This document shows positions 44,202-55,407 of a DNA stretch of 64,000 nucleotides, piece by piece. The notes beneath the pieces were generated by a model. The model was given only the letters and a program-made list of their open reading frames with translations. It had not been told where the DNA came from and searched no databases. Both the position numbers and the translations under genes were made by a program. The DNA comes from Chrysopilus asiliformis (lineage: Eukaryota; Arthropoda; Insecta; Diptera; Rhagionidae), in NCBI GenBank assembly GCA_964034945.1, contig OZ035962.1, positions 76,696,942 through 76,760,941 of the forward strand, written 5' to 3'. The stretch's first letter is position 1; each line of letters opens with the position of its first letter.

Positions 44202-47200
44202 TTAAAATGGAAGACCGATTTCAAAAGCGGAAATCAATGCATTGCCGGAATCGTAAATTCCAATGACGCCGAATAGGACGCCAAGGAATATTATGAAATA
44301 ATTATAATATATCGTCTTCTGATCTAAGAACTGTCCCTTAATTTTAAGATGGAAATAACATGGCCAAATAAAACTCAACATCGTGCCAGTAAAACTACCA
44401 ATGAATCCCATCAAAATGGAGAAGTGTGGTATGAAGATTGCCATTAAAATTGTGCCAAGGATAACACCAACGCGAAAAGCCAATCCCCACACCTTGAGCT
44501 CCCCATCCAAATGCCAAATGGTGGGGAATTTCGTTTTTGGGGGACCACGGAAAAAGGACCTCTCCAACAATTCACAGGCAGCATAGTAAGGAAGCGGATA
44601 GCTAAGAATAGCCTTAATGACGAGGAAGAAATTGACCAGACCCTTGAATCCTGGCGAGTGTAAATTGTTCGTAATCACCTGTTGGGTGTCATTTTGAAAC
44701 GTCAGGAAACAAATATAACCGAAGAGCGCCTTAAAAATGGCGGCCGCAATATGTGACCAGTCCAACATCCAATTGAACTTGGACCGGTCTTCCATGTTGC
44801 CTTCGAGCGTCGGCAGGAATATCTGCGACGTATACGAGAAAACAATTACACCCAGCGAGATGGGGAAATTCGCCCAATCAATGCTCAATCTAACTTTAGA
44901 CCAACCCCAGTCACCAATCTCTAGAAGGCAGTAGCCCAGAATTATCGCGTTGATCACCAAATGCGACATGGTGCACCAGAACGACAGTAACGAAACCATA
45001 CGGAGTGATTTTAAAAATCCTAACGGTATAAGAAATATACCCGTCAACATCATCCATGAACGGGTATCGAGAGCTCCCTCCGGATAAGTTCCGGCTAGTA
45101 GATCCCCGCACACAACCACGTACAGGATGCAAGTCATTAGCAGCTCGATGATCTGTGCGGTACTTACCACCCGCGAGCCAATTTTCGGCCCAAAGCAGAC
45201 TTTCGCTATGGCAACGTAACTGTCCCGGACGCGAACTGGTTCTCCGGTATTTGGATCCGGTTCGTATAGACACTGGACCAGAATCTTTCCGGTATAGCAG
45301 CAAATATGCGCGATTCCAACCATTGCAATAATGGCCCAGTAGCCACCGCGCAGCACTGCGAATGGTAGGGAAACAATAAACATTCCCTGGATGGCATTGG
45401 TCACATTCCAGGCAGCTTGATATTCATTGATCTTGATGTCGGAGCGTCCTTCTCCCTCACATGCGAATGAACTCTCCGATGACGCTACACTACCTTGCCT
45501 GAAATATCGATAAAATTTATTAAATTTATTTTTTTTGTAACATTTTTTAAAATTTAAACTTTGTCTCGGTTACACATAACATGTCGTGCATGTTATATTA
45601 CATTAACATTACATTAATTTCCTGTTACATTAGAGTTCCTGTGAGGATGGCATTTGTCGGGGTATTTCTGATGCCTTGGACAAAAGTGTTCGAAAAAAAT
45701 ATGTCTGCATGCGTTAAAGCCGAATTTTATGTTTCGAGACTTAATTGTTTGGCTTAATTGATTTTTGTAAAATATCAATGCTGTTCAGACCGTGCAAAGG
45801 AGAAAAAAGTTACTTTCTAACATAGAGATAAGAAAATAATCCTTAGAGAACAGGAGTGGTATTCCGTAACTTGAGCGTTTGTTTCGAGTTAGAAGAAAAA
45901 GTAGTATTCGCTGTCTCTGTTTCGACCAAAATAAATGACAGGACGAAACAGAGATAGCGAATACCACTTTTTCTTCTAACTCGAAACAAACGCTTGAAAC
46001 AAGTCACGGAATACCACTCCAGAACTATCAACTATGTATATGGTAATGTTTTAGATCAGGCTTGTCCAACCTGCAGCTCAGGACTATAGCATTCAGCACC
46101 GAGACAATTTTAAGGAACCGGGTTTCGGTGCTAGAATCTTCGAGAACCGAGTACCCGGTTCTGGAACCGATGCTGAAAATGTAAATAAAAAATAAGAAAT
46201 TACCAGTAAAAAATTGCAATTGCAACATTAAATTTAAACCTATACCATGGAACAATTACTATTATAGAAAGGAAAGCTCTAACAATTTTTTTGCGTTGGA
46301 AGCGTACATCCGAAAATTACAGTTAAAAAATTCACATTTTGAATGACTGTGGCATTATAAGAAAACATCATATTTGATTTTTTTCAACGAGTGTATGACA
46401 GCAGAAAGGAGAAGTAAGACAACAAAACCAATTTCTATAGTGTAGTGCTTACTCTAGTGGAAGTTAATGAGGAAAGGTCTTATTTTCCATTCTATATAAT
46501 AGTTGTTCCCTGCCTATACATAAAAAAACCATTTTAACTTTACAGGAAATTTAATACTTTCTGTGAGCGCATATAAATCTATTATATTGTCGTTGTTTTA
46601 AAGAGACTTTGTAAAGAAAATGTAATCGGATGGCTTAATTTTGCATTAATCTTTTAATTCACAGTCATTAATTACAGAAATATGTACTTACATTATTTCG
46701 TAATGTAAATATTCAGCAGCGAACGAACAGTATTTTGCCTATTTTAGCATGTAAGAAATTGCTTGCTTTCAGCACCGAAAACCGGGTAATTTTACCCAAT
46801 TCTAACCCGGTTTTCGGTTCCAGAAAAAAGGCCGGGATTCCCGGAAACCGGGTTTCGGGAACCCGGTATTGAATGCTCTACTCAGGACGTATCAAACAAA
46901 AATTGATATATTTATTTACAAACTTTACGAGAATGCGAGTGAAAAAGCCTTACTAAATTGAGCACGCTCTTTAGAAATGAGAAAAATATTTTATTTGTGG
47001 GCCAATATAACTCGTATTTTCCCAATGTGGTCCAGGAAAGCTGAAAGGTTGGACACCCTTGCTTTAGATGAAACCAAAGTTAGAATCAAAGTTCCTCTAA
47101 TAGATCCAAAGTAGAACCAAAGTTTAATTTGTTAAGACAAAACATAAGAAATGCTACAATTGCCATGGGCCGATTCTCAAATACTCTATATGATGACAGA

Positions 47201-50200
47201 CAAAATGTTTATTTAACCCTAGACCCGTGTACTATAAAACTTCCATATATCGTGTACCTACTTGGGCACTCAGTGCCCAGATGTAATTCTAATAGAAAAT
47301 GTATGGCTGGTTTGTTTAAAAATCATAAAAATGTGGTTTATTCGTTAAACAAGTAAGAAATACAATGGGCATTTCATCATATTCTTTATTAAAAATATTT
47401 TTAATTTCGGTTCAAAAATCGTTCTGGGCACTCAGTGCCCAGTACACGGGTCTAGGGTTAAAAAAATCCATTTGTATAGGAGAACTAGCTTGAAAGAACC
47501 CGGCGTTGCCCGGGTAGTAATAAATTTTTGAATATGAAAAAATCCTTTTTTTTTCAAAAGTATTTTGATGTATAGAAAAAATTATGCAGTAATTATATTT
47601 CAAACAATTTTTTGTTCATAATTTTTTTGGTTTAAGGCACTGTTTTCAAGAAAATTGCAAATATTTTTTCCATCTGCTTGGGAGAAAGGGAATAGAGCGA
47701 ATTCCCTTATTGCCAGACACTTAAGATTTTTGCATTTATGTTGTAACATATGTTGAACAACCATAAAATAGTTTCAGAGATAGCTGAGAAGGGGATTGGT
47801 CGAAAACTTACTTTGACAGATAACCTATCCAACACTAAAAATTGTATAAAAATCCGTTCTGTGGTTTAGTAGATAGCAGGAGAGGGGGCTCGCACCATGT
47901 AGAGCGGAGTAGTTTGAGCACGGTAAAAACTGGAGTCTAATTTTAAGACTTTTTTTCCTACATATAGGTCAACACCTTTTTGAGCCTAAAAATCAAACTT
48001 TAAAAGTTTGAAATTATTTTCCTTTTAAATAGTATTATCCGGTCTAAATTTAAGGTATTAAAATTTAAATTTTAGTCTAAAAAATCTAAAAATTAGTTCC
48101 AAATTTCTAAAAATTCTCAAATTAAAACCTTATGGTTTAAGTTTAAGATGCCTGAGTCTTAAATTTAGACTGGAATGGTTAAAAAATAGTCATAAACTTC
48201 TAAAATTCGTGAATTATCCGGGTAAATAAGACTATCCGGTCTAAATTTAAGACTTAAAAGTTTTAATTTCAAACTGAAATTACTAAAAAGTAGTTACAAT
48301 TTTCTAAAACTGACTCAAATTTAGACTTCGAAGTTTAAATTCCAAACCTTTTTTTTATGTTTATGCCAGGAGCTTAGGCAAATTGCCTCTAATGCCGAAG
48401 TGTTTAGGGTCCATGAGCAGAAAAACTTCCAAATTCAAATTCAAGCCGAATTATTTTTGCCCTGAGTGGGATTTGAACCACTGCTCTTTGGATCACAAGG
48501 CAAGCACTTAGCTGACTGAGCCATCCACGCCCGCAAATTAAATTCTTAATTTTAGATTAATATGTATAGAAAATATACTCAGACTTCTAAAATAAACCAA
48601 TTCCAGACTTTACTTTCTAAATTTTAGAATAATGAGTTTTAATTATAGGCTGAAATGATTAAAAAGTAGTCACAATTTTCTAAAACTGAATAAATTGTAG
48701 ACTTTGAAGTTTTGTTTTTAGACCGAAAAGTCGAATTCGAGCCTCGCGACTTTTCTAAAAATTGACCGACCGACTGATGAATTTGAAAAAGAAAAATAAA
48801 CTGAAAAGACTAAATATTAGACAAAAAGTTTAATTCAATTTTATCCGAATTGAAGTAAAACTTACAAGGTTTAGTTCTCAAACTTATAGGTCTAATATTT
48901 CGATTAAAAGTCTAGAAATAAGGCGGAGAGGTTTAAAACAAATTTTTAAGAAAGAAAAAGTTTACTTTTTAAACTATAGCCTTAAAAATAAACCGAAACT
49001 CACTAAATATTAAACTTTTCGACTAAAATATACTCTAAACTTTCAAAAGTTTAAAAAATAGAAGGAAAAAGTCTTAAAATTAGACTCCAGTTTTTACCGT
49101 GAGTGGATGAAAATTTCTTTTATGATTGACCTGCCCAACACTGAAAACCGTATTCAAATCCCTTCAGTGGTTCAGAAGATAACAGGCGAGGGGGTGAAAG
49201 GGGAGCCGATACCGCGACCACACCTAACTATAAACCGTGGTCATGATACATAGTCTATGTTGGTGCAGTGGTTCTTGAGTTTATACGTTACTCCATCTCA
49301 CAAATCAAAAAAAATTATAACTATCTCACAAATCAAAAAAAACGTTTCCGCACCCAAGTTTGCAAGTTTGTTGCTGCATTCCAGATTGGGGACCTCCACA
49401 CTATATGAGAATCATATTGAAGTATATTAGATTTAGTTGTAACGTATCAAACCAATCGCTGGACAAAAAATGAACTACACCAGGGTGTTTGGAATGACAA
49501 AAGATTTTAATTTTGGCATGCCCGACCGTCTGTCTGCCCGTCTGTCGCTCTGTCGTCTGTCCGTCTATATATCCGTGAATATCATAACTTTCGGAAGGAT
49601 TGAGCTAGAGATTTGAAATATTTTCAGTTGCGTTTCTCGTAAATGGCAATGCTAAGGTCTTGAACTGGCAAAATCGGACCATTCCCTTCTCCATATAAAT
49701 TAAACTTTTTTCGCAATTTTCTCGAAAACGGTGAATCGCATTGAAAAATTTATAAAGCTAAAATGTTTTTTGAATATGATTTTATACAACTTATCTATCC
49801 AGTTGGACCACTCCTACCTCCCTCTCCCATACAAATAGATTTTTTTAAATAAACGAATTGGTCGGTGACAAAATACATTATTTAAATTCGTTCTCTATAA
49901 AATGAATAATTTAAATTATCAAATTGCACAAAAGCAGTGGATGAATAAAGGAAATTTGTGTTGATGCAAGTCCAGATTCGATGTGCCGCTAACCTCACTT
50001 TTGGAAATCACTATGTTCTGGAAAAAATCACAAAATTCAACACCAATCCATTTACGTTCACGTGGTCACTGAGTAAATTCCTTGATTCACTTCGTTGTAC
50101 ACAAAATAAAATACTTTCGACGATTTAAAAGTGGGAAAAACAGCGATAATTTGCGCACTATATCGATAAACAACCGCTTCGCATCGATCATCAATGAGGA

Positions 50201-53124
50201 AAGAGCGAATATATTTCTCAGTTGTCAAACGCGAGTCTGAGAGCGTAACGCCATCTGTTGGCGATAAAATTATTGTGAGGTACAAAATTTTCCGTTTTTC
50301 AATTCCAAATACAATATTTTCTCCTTCCATACCAAAATCCCATACAAAATGCAAATTTCAATTTTTCCGATATTCCCGTTTTTCCCCAAAATTTTTCTCG
50401 ACTTTTCCAACAAAACGAAAAAAGATTCGAGATTTTTGATTTGGAATTACTGAAAGTGCAAACCAGAAAACCGCTCCCCTGAAAGTATGCAATTTCGGTT
50501 TTCCAAGATTTTCCAACTTTTTCGGTAAAAATTTCCAATTTTCGGCTCCGTTGTGTTTTTATATGTTGCAATACGAATCCAACAAAAAAAACCCCATGCA
50601 AATCGGATTATATTCAGCCGAGTTATGGATAGTCAAACGGACCACGATTCATTTTTATATATAAAGATGATCCGATTACATATTCATGTATGGTACGGTT
50701 TTGTAAAATCATATTCTAAACAGATTTTGCGTCTACAAATTTTCCAATACGACTCACAGTTTTCGAGAAAATAAAATAAGTACTCAATTTGTATGGGGGA
50801 GGGCAGAAGAAGTGGTCCAACTGGATCTTGATGTATAGATAAGTTATGTAAAATCCTATTCTAAACACTCTTTATCTTGATTAATTTTTCAATATGACCC
50901 ACCGTTTTCGAGAAAATTGCCAAAAATTGTTTCGTTTGTATGGGGGAGAGAGGAAAGCAATGGTCGAATTATATCCGTTCATGAACTTTGCCTTGCCATT
51001 TACGAGAAACGCAACTGTACAAAATTTCAAGTCTCTGGCTCAATTCTTTCGAAAGTTATGGTGTTCACGGACGGGCAGACAAACAGGCAGACGGACAGAC
51101 AGACGGACGGATATGCGGAAATCCAAATCTTTTGTCATCCCTAACACCCTGGTGTAGTTCATTTTTGTGTCCGATGATTGGTTCGATGCGTTAAGGCCAA
51201 TTCAGACTAACGATTGCGATTATGATTGAAGCTTTTCGACCAATGAGATCAAAGCTTTCAACGATAGGGACATGAAAGGTCATTGATCGAGGAAGCTCAT
51301 TTGTAATCGTAATCACAATCGTTAGTCTGATTTGGGATTTACAAACTGTATTCTAAAGCGGTCCCTACACGTTCAATCTTGCAGTCAATCATCGCATGCT
51401 GTGACAGCATTTTGAACGTCTATGGTGATGCTGTCATGCAAATTCCATGATTGCCAGCATGCTGGCCCATATCAAAATCATTTTGATATTTTTCAACGGA
51501 GCTTTGTGAATGACAGCATGCTTGAACGTGTATGGCGATGCTGTCAACCATTTCGTCATTTCAGGGGAATTTTTAGTAGTGAAAAGATGTCGCATATGAA
51601 AGACAAGGTTTTTTGGGAATCCTTTTTTGTGTTATACAGACAAAGAAGTGAGTTGTGGATGACGAAAAGCGAAAAATATAAGGACAAAAATTGTTTAAAT
51701 TCATATTTGTGCTTTGTGCTGTCGGTTTGGCTGTTTCGAAATAAGTGATGCTTGCGTGCATGATTGAGCGTCTATTGCAAATAAGCTTTTTGCTGTGACA
51801 GCATGATTGACTGCAAGATTGAACGTGTAGGGGCCGCTTTAGCCTGATTTGGGATTTACAAACGGTATTCTAAATTTAATATACTTTTATATGATTCTCA
51901 TCTATACATATAATAAAACTGGGAGGGTATTTTTTTTTTTAATTTTGATGTTCTTAGAAATTTTAATGCACATCGATGTATTTTATTGTACTGATACCAA
52001 AAAAAAAACATTTTTAATTATTTTGTTTGTCGGTCTGAATATTTATTCCGGCATCACGCGAAAACGGCCCAACCGATTTCGACGAAACTTTGCACACAGG
52101 TAGAGTTACTTACAGAATAAAGGATAGGATACTTTTTATTGACCTCCCTCTTCTCCTTCGATGCCCCTCCCCTGATAACTTTTGAAGCGTTCAACCAATT
52201 GGGTTGCGGTTTCCACAATTACAGAAATTATACCTTAGGAAAGATGTTTGCTCACTAATATCTACCCCCTTCTTTCTCTATGAATCCCCTCACCTGCTAT
52301 ATTCTGTAATTTTGATGGGATTTGGATCCAGTTTTCACCATTAGACGGATAAGCTCTAAAGCAAAAATTGCGCCCAAGCAATAATATCTACCCCACTCCT
52401 TGAAAAGTCAGACCCGGAATGAAAAAAACTTTTTCAAGCTGAAAATTTTCTGATGAAGTGTCCTGTAAAAACAGCATCAGAATATTTGCAAATATTCAGG
52501 CGATATCAGGATATATACAGACGACGATTTTAATAGCGAAAATTCGATTAAAATAGCTTCAAACTGCAGAATTTAGAAGAGAACAGAATATGTGTCGAGT
52601 TATGCGTGAGTAAACGAAAAGATACAACACTTTTGCTCTAATTAGACTCATACTGAACGGCTTTTTTAAGTTAATTAAATTTTCATACCTATATCCACCG
52701 GATTGTTGATATCCTTGATCATAGTCCTGTCCTATAAAGGATGTATTGGCAGTGCCGCTCGTTTCGTGACCTGAAGTGTCTTGCGTGTATCCATTTCGAA
52801 AAGGATTGAGTTCGTGTGTCTCACCAGGACCCTCTAAAAAATCAGTACAAGAAAATATTAGAAATCAAATTTCCAAGTATATTAACTGCCATATAAAGGC
52901 GTTAAATCAGGAAAAGGAACTAAAGCGAACTGACCTTCCATATCAGCGAATCGAACGTTTTGTGGGCGCGGAGGTACAGCGGGTGGTACATTCCCAGTGG
53001 GCTGTTCGTATTCGGCCTTCTTGGGCTTTTCAGGCATCTGTTGTCTGGCCGTCTGAAGTGCAACATTTATGACATTCTTAATTGGGGGCAGGGGTATTGA
53101 TCGAACTTGATTTAGGAATGACAT
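44202..53124 (-). CDS. VGAT: Vesicular inhibitory amino acid transporter (VGAT), 3 exons
   Basis: VGAT loads GABA/glycine into synaptic vesicles in exchange for protons. Exons in transcription order: 53124-52935, 52833-52689, 45498-44202, GT-AG throughout, giving 543 codons (Drosophila protein about 550). Exons 1-2 encode a cytosolic N-terminal tail (MSFLNQVRSI, PPAVPPRPQ, FADMEEGPGE, ELNPF). Exon 3 carries the whole transporter domain of the AAAP/SLC32 family from about residue 130: EYQAAWNVTNAIQGMFIVSL, GGYWAIIAMVGIAHICCYTG, the loop YEPDPNTGEPVRVRDSYVAI, FPISLGVIVFSYTSQIFLPT, LEGNMEDRSKFNWMLDWSHI, FQNDTQQVITNNLHS, and the C-terminal SGNALISAFEIGLPF. Several hydrophobic membrane helices are evident. 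Near-total match to family residues. Intron 2 is 7.2 kb and carries nested transposons. The single ATG at 53124 fits the family N-terminus. Confidence 0.96.
45851..46022. mobile_element. 172-bp hairpin MITE in VGAT intron 2
   Basis: Arms of about 80 bp: 'caggagtggtattccgt', 'agcgtttgtttcgagttaga', 'agaaaaagtagtattcgct', 'tctctgtttcg', then about 20 nt of loop, then the reverse complement with few mismatches. A transcript would form a long double strand. No target duplication assigned. Confidence 0.85.
46057..47061. mobile_element. hAT element (outer) in VGAT intron 2
   Basis: Left end CAGGCTTGTCCAACCTGCAG; right end with AAAGGTTGGACACCCTTG, an inverted pair typical of a widespread hAT group (CAxGGxTGTCCAACC). 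Flanks ttttagat and ctttagat agree at 7 of 8 positions, fitting an old 8-bp duplication. After removing the nested element at 46085-46880, only about 210 bp of it remains, so it is a MITE-size copy. Confidence 0.85.
46085..46880. mobile_element. hAT-like element nested in the outer hAT
   Basis: Perfect 8-bp duplication ctcaggac (46077-46084 and 46881-46888). Ends TATAGCATTCAGCACCGAGA and the inverse of TAGAGCATTCAATACCGGGT. Subterminal mirror blocks of 'ggaaccgggtttcggtgc' and 'aaccgggtttcgggaaccc'. No transposase. Relative age: younger than its host. Confidence 0.9.
47213..47461. mobile_element. 249-bp TTAA-bounded MITE
   Basis: TTAACCCTAGACCCGTGTAC at the left, and its exact reverse complement GTACACGGGTCTAGGGTTAA at the right. 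The palindrome 'gggcactcagtgccc' occurs once beside each end (47264 and 47426). The small frames here are by-products. Confidence 0.88.
47919..49101. mobile_element. 1.18-kb foldback/TIR element with tRNA-like insert
   Basis: CACGGTAAAAACTGGAGTCT followed by 'aattttaagacttttt' at the left is perfectly mirrored at 49064-49101. The interior is packed with diverged copies of 'taaatttaagactt' and 'ctaaaaattagt' in both orientations, so most of the element can fold on itself. Position 48459-48533 carries a tRNA-like sequence. No protein. Superfamily unknown, since no convincing target duplication is seen. Confidence 0.85.
48459..48533 (-). repeat. tRNA-like (SINE-derived?) sequence with A and B boxes
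   Basis: Minus strand: a good A box, TGGCTCAGTCAG, and a good B box, GGTTCAAATCC, spaced as in a tRNA, with a T-arm AGTGG/CCACT. The putative anticodon loop TTGTGAT would read GTG (His), but the anticodon stem and acceptor stem do not pair. It is therefore not a working tRNA. It looks like the head of a tRNA-derived SINE or a tRNA pseudogene captured inside the foldback element. RNA polymerase III binding is conceivable from the boxes. Confidence 0.6.
49457..49870 (-). mobile_element. 'mini-me'-like element, diverged copy
   Basis: 'aaatgaactacaccagggtg', 'tgacaaaagattttaatttt', a short GTCT/GTCC run at 49526-49566, 'ggattgagctagagatttga', 'tctcgaaaacggtgaa'. Reverse orientation relative to the copy at 50673-51190, so the two lie head-to-head about 0.8 kb apart. 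Confidence 0.6.
50673..51190 (+). mobile_element. 'mini-me'-like element, diverged copy, host of a MITE
   Basis: 'ccgttcatgaactttgcctt', 'gtacaaaatttcaagtctct', CAGACGGACAGACAGACGGA at 51087, 'caccctggtgtagttcattt', 'ggttcgatgcg'. Its right end is split by the MITE at 51194-51338 and continues as 'caaactgtattctaaa' afterwards. Confidence 0.65.
51194..51338. mobile_element. 145-bp Harbinger-like MITE, family copy 2
   Basis: Same family as 18881-19013: 'ccaattcagactaacgattg' at the left and 'caatcgttagtctgatttgg' at the right, with the internal 'tttcgaccaatgagatcaaa'. Target duplication TTA (51191-51193 and 51339-51341), again a TWA site. It also sits in the same kind of host repeat as copy 1. 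Confidence 0.82.
51355..51841. mobile_element. About 490-bp TIR element flanked by a 36-bp direct repeat
   Basis: Left end AAGCGGTCCCTACACGTTCA then 'atcttgcagtcaatcat'; right end the mirror, closing TGAACGTGTAGGGGCCGCTT. 'gatgctgtca' and 'gacagcatg' words alternate inside. The 36-bp host segment 51322-51357 ('ttagtctgatttgggattta' onwards) is repeated with two changes at 51839-51874. Confidence 0.8.
51875..52688. other. Remainder of VGAT intron 2, near exon 2
   Basis: 51880-52430 is degraded repeat with 'cgcgaaaacggcccaaccga' and 'tttcgacgaaactttgcaca', a style also seen at 11640-12150. No gene. 52430-52688 is unremarkable intron. Confidence 0.4.
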
Positions 53125-54782
53125 GTTTCTAATTTCGGTTCTTTGACTTTTATGCTTGTTTAATGCTTTTATGAGAAGCCCCTTTGCGGTCTAATTAGCT
53201 CTAAAACTATCGATTATATGGCACTGCACAATTTTCTTGTTTTTTTTACTAATGGATTTTGCTCTAATTTTCTAGATATGTACACGAGATGCTTAATGCT
53301 TCAAAATGGAAAACTTTCGTGATATGTGCGATTAAAGGATAACAGGATTCTTTCATTGAAATCAATTAAAGAATATGTTTTGAATATTTTTCATGTACCT
53401 TGGCTATATGCAGCTAATATGGGTTTTATGAACGTATTTTGTGAGTAATAATGTGTTTACATAACGAAAATTTAAATTTCTCGATATCTATATTGTATAG
53501 CCGTATATACGAACATTTAGATTTAGATATCACCTTTTCTTTTCTTTCTTTATTACTTTCTTTTCTTTTCGTGTATATATGTACATACACTGTACATGTG
53601 TTGTAATAATTTATAATAATGTAGATTTATATAAAACTATATATACATATAAATTGCACTACATATACTTTCGTTTTTCTGCTTTTTTTACTACGAGAGA
53701 GAAAAATGTTTTATCACACACTGATTTTTTTTTTTTGCTAATTTTCCTAATTCCAATAGTAAAAATTTTCAATTTCGCGTATAATCGAATTCGTTGGTAT
53801 CTAAACCTGAATCGAGAGAAAGGTAAGGAAAATCGAAATTTTCCCTTGAATTTTCGTATCGACGTTGCCTTTGACGAAATTTTTTTTACTAACGCCGAAA
53901 CTTATGCAACACACACTCTTTATGGAACATTCTTGGTATCTGGATGATTTTAAAACAAGAAACTGAAAACAAATGATTTCAATTAATGCAAACGATTAAA
54001 AATGATTTCAACAATTTTTTGATTTAAATTGAATGAAATAAAACTTTCTTACGTGAAATAAAGATTGCAGGAAAAATCAAGAACTAATCAATTTATTTCT
54101 CACCCTTTTCGTCTAATAGGAGAGATGCGATGAAGAGCTTTCCTGCGCGAGATGAAATCCTTACCAGCAGGACTCAATGGCAATCAGCCATTACGGAACA
54201 TCCTTGGTCCTTATATCTGTGGATGCTGTTATCAGGTTTTGGTCGTAAATAACATCCTTGCATGAAAAACAAGAGTTCTGGAAAATTGCTGTTAAATCTG
54301 AATTTTACAATTTCAAGTAACAATTGAAAACATGGGCGTCCGTACCGGCAAGTGGGAGCTGCCCCCCACCCCCTCTCCGCCATAAATTTTGAAAAAAACT
54401 GTTCGTTTTTTATATTCCTTAAATTAAAAATACGGGTATAAATGAAAGCGTCGTGTGCTGCGTCGTGTGCTGCGTCGCATCAAAAGTTTAACATAGTGCT
54501 TTCTTATGGGATTTTTTTGAATTAAAGATGTTTAAACTACTTTAGCCTGCTTCCTTTCAGCGTACTATAGGCAGTACATGAAAAAAAATGTGGCATTAAC
54601 CAACATTGGCGCAAAAATCTGCCATAGTTAAATTAATACGTCATCCCCTAGTTTGATCTTTTGCTAAATACGATACACTCAATTTTTGTTCAATTTTTTT
54701 AAATGTTTTTTGAATCTTAAGGAATCGACTCTGTGAATTTCATTAATCTACAATACAAAAAAGGTTACCGGTAGGCAGAAGG
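53125..54782. other. Region upstream of VGAT, no gene seen
   Basis: Contains TTTC/TTCT runs (about 53535-53575), TATA-rich sequence (53560-53660) and ordinary AT-rich DNA. A frame at 53579-53947 (122 codons) is AT-driven with no homology. At 54444-54475 'gcgtcgtgtgct' is repeated in tandem. Promoter elements for VGAT are expected here, but I cannot point to any. Confidence 0.4.
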
Positions 54783-55000
54783 TTAACCCATTTGGACCCA
54801 CCATACCATATACGGTACAGTATCATTTTTTTGAGTATGTGTGTGCCTACCGTACCATTAAGGACGAGTTATTCTCAGCAACACTGATATGCTAATTTTT
54901 TTTCATGTTTTTCTAATGGTTTGTAGGCTTATTTAATTATATTTTTACCGAAAATTTCATAAAACTATATCTTAAATAGTTTCGGGTCTAAATGGGTTAA
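54783..55000. mobile_element. 218-bp TTAA-bounded MITE
   Basis: TTAACCCATTTGGACCCACC at the left, inverse TCGGGTCTAAATGGGTTAA at the right. The word 'accatacc' and 'accgtaccatt' repeats lie next to the left end. Part of the TTAA-bounded set in this window. Confidence 0.82.
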
Positions 55001-55047
55001 AAGCGTTTAAATAAAAACAGCCCATTACATGATTTTTCTCCCATAAA

Positions 55048-55407
55048 TAGGGTGACTAAACATCCTCGAATCGCTGAGATAGCCCCAGATTTAGGCTTGT
55101 CCCGATGTACCGAAAACTAAATTTTTGTCCCGGTTTTTTTAAATTAGTGTAATAATTTTTCAAACACAAGATAAAATGATCAATAAATAAGAAAAACGTA
55201 CTTTATTTCGACTCGAGGTTGCTCCAAAGTACATTTTTTTCGCCTGCGGTACATTTTTTCAACAATTTTTCATGAAAGGTGCATTATCTGAAAAAATTTG
55301 GCCTGTAGCGCATCTCTCTTCATTGTTATTTTTATTAACAATTTCTGTTATGACTATTTATAATAACGTACAGAGCGCAAGAAATCAAGCTAATTTTTGC
55401 TTGGGAC
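55048..55407 (+). repeat. Degraded repeat shared with 22495, hAT target
   Basis: 'agggtgactaaacatcctcg', 'gtaccgaaaactaaattttt', 'cgactcgaggttgctccaaa' and 'cattttttcgcctgcgg' parallel 22495-22680. A hAT element interrupts it downstream at 55408. Confidence 0.5.

Noticed and set aside
44383..45397. Frames overlapping VGAT exon 3 in other phases or strand
   Set aside because: Shadows of the transporter; VGAT is supported over the whole exon.
48459..48533. Functional tRNA-His gene
   Set aside because: Anticodon and acceptor stems do not pair; only the A and B boxes and part of the T arm are tRNA-like.
53579..53947. 122-codon frame upstream of VGAT
   Set aside because: Tyr/Ile/Phe/Lys composition expected of random AT-rich DNA, non-ATG start region, no homology.
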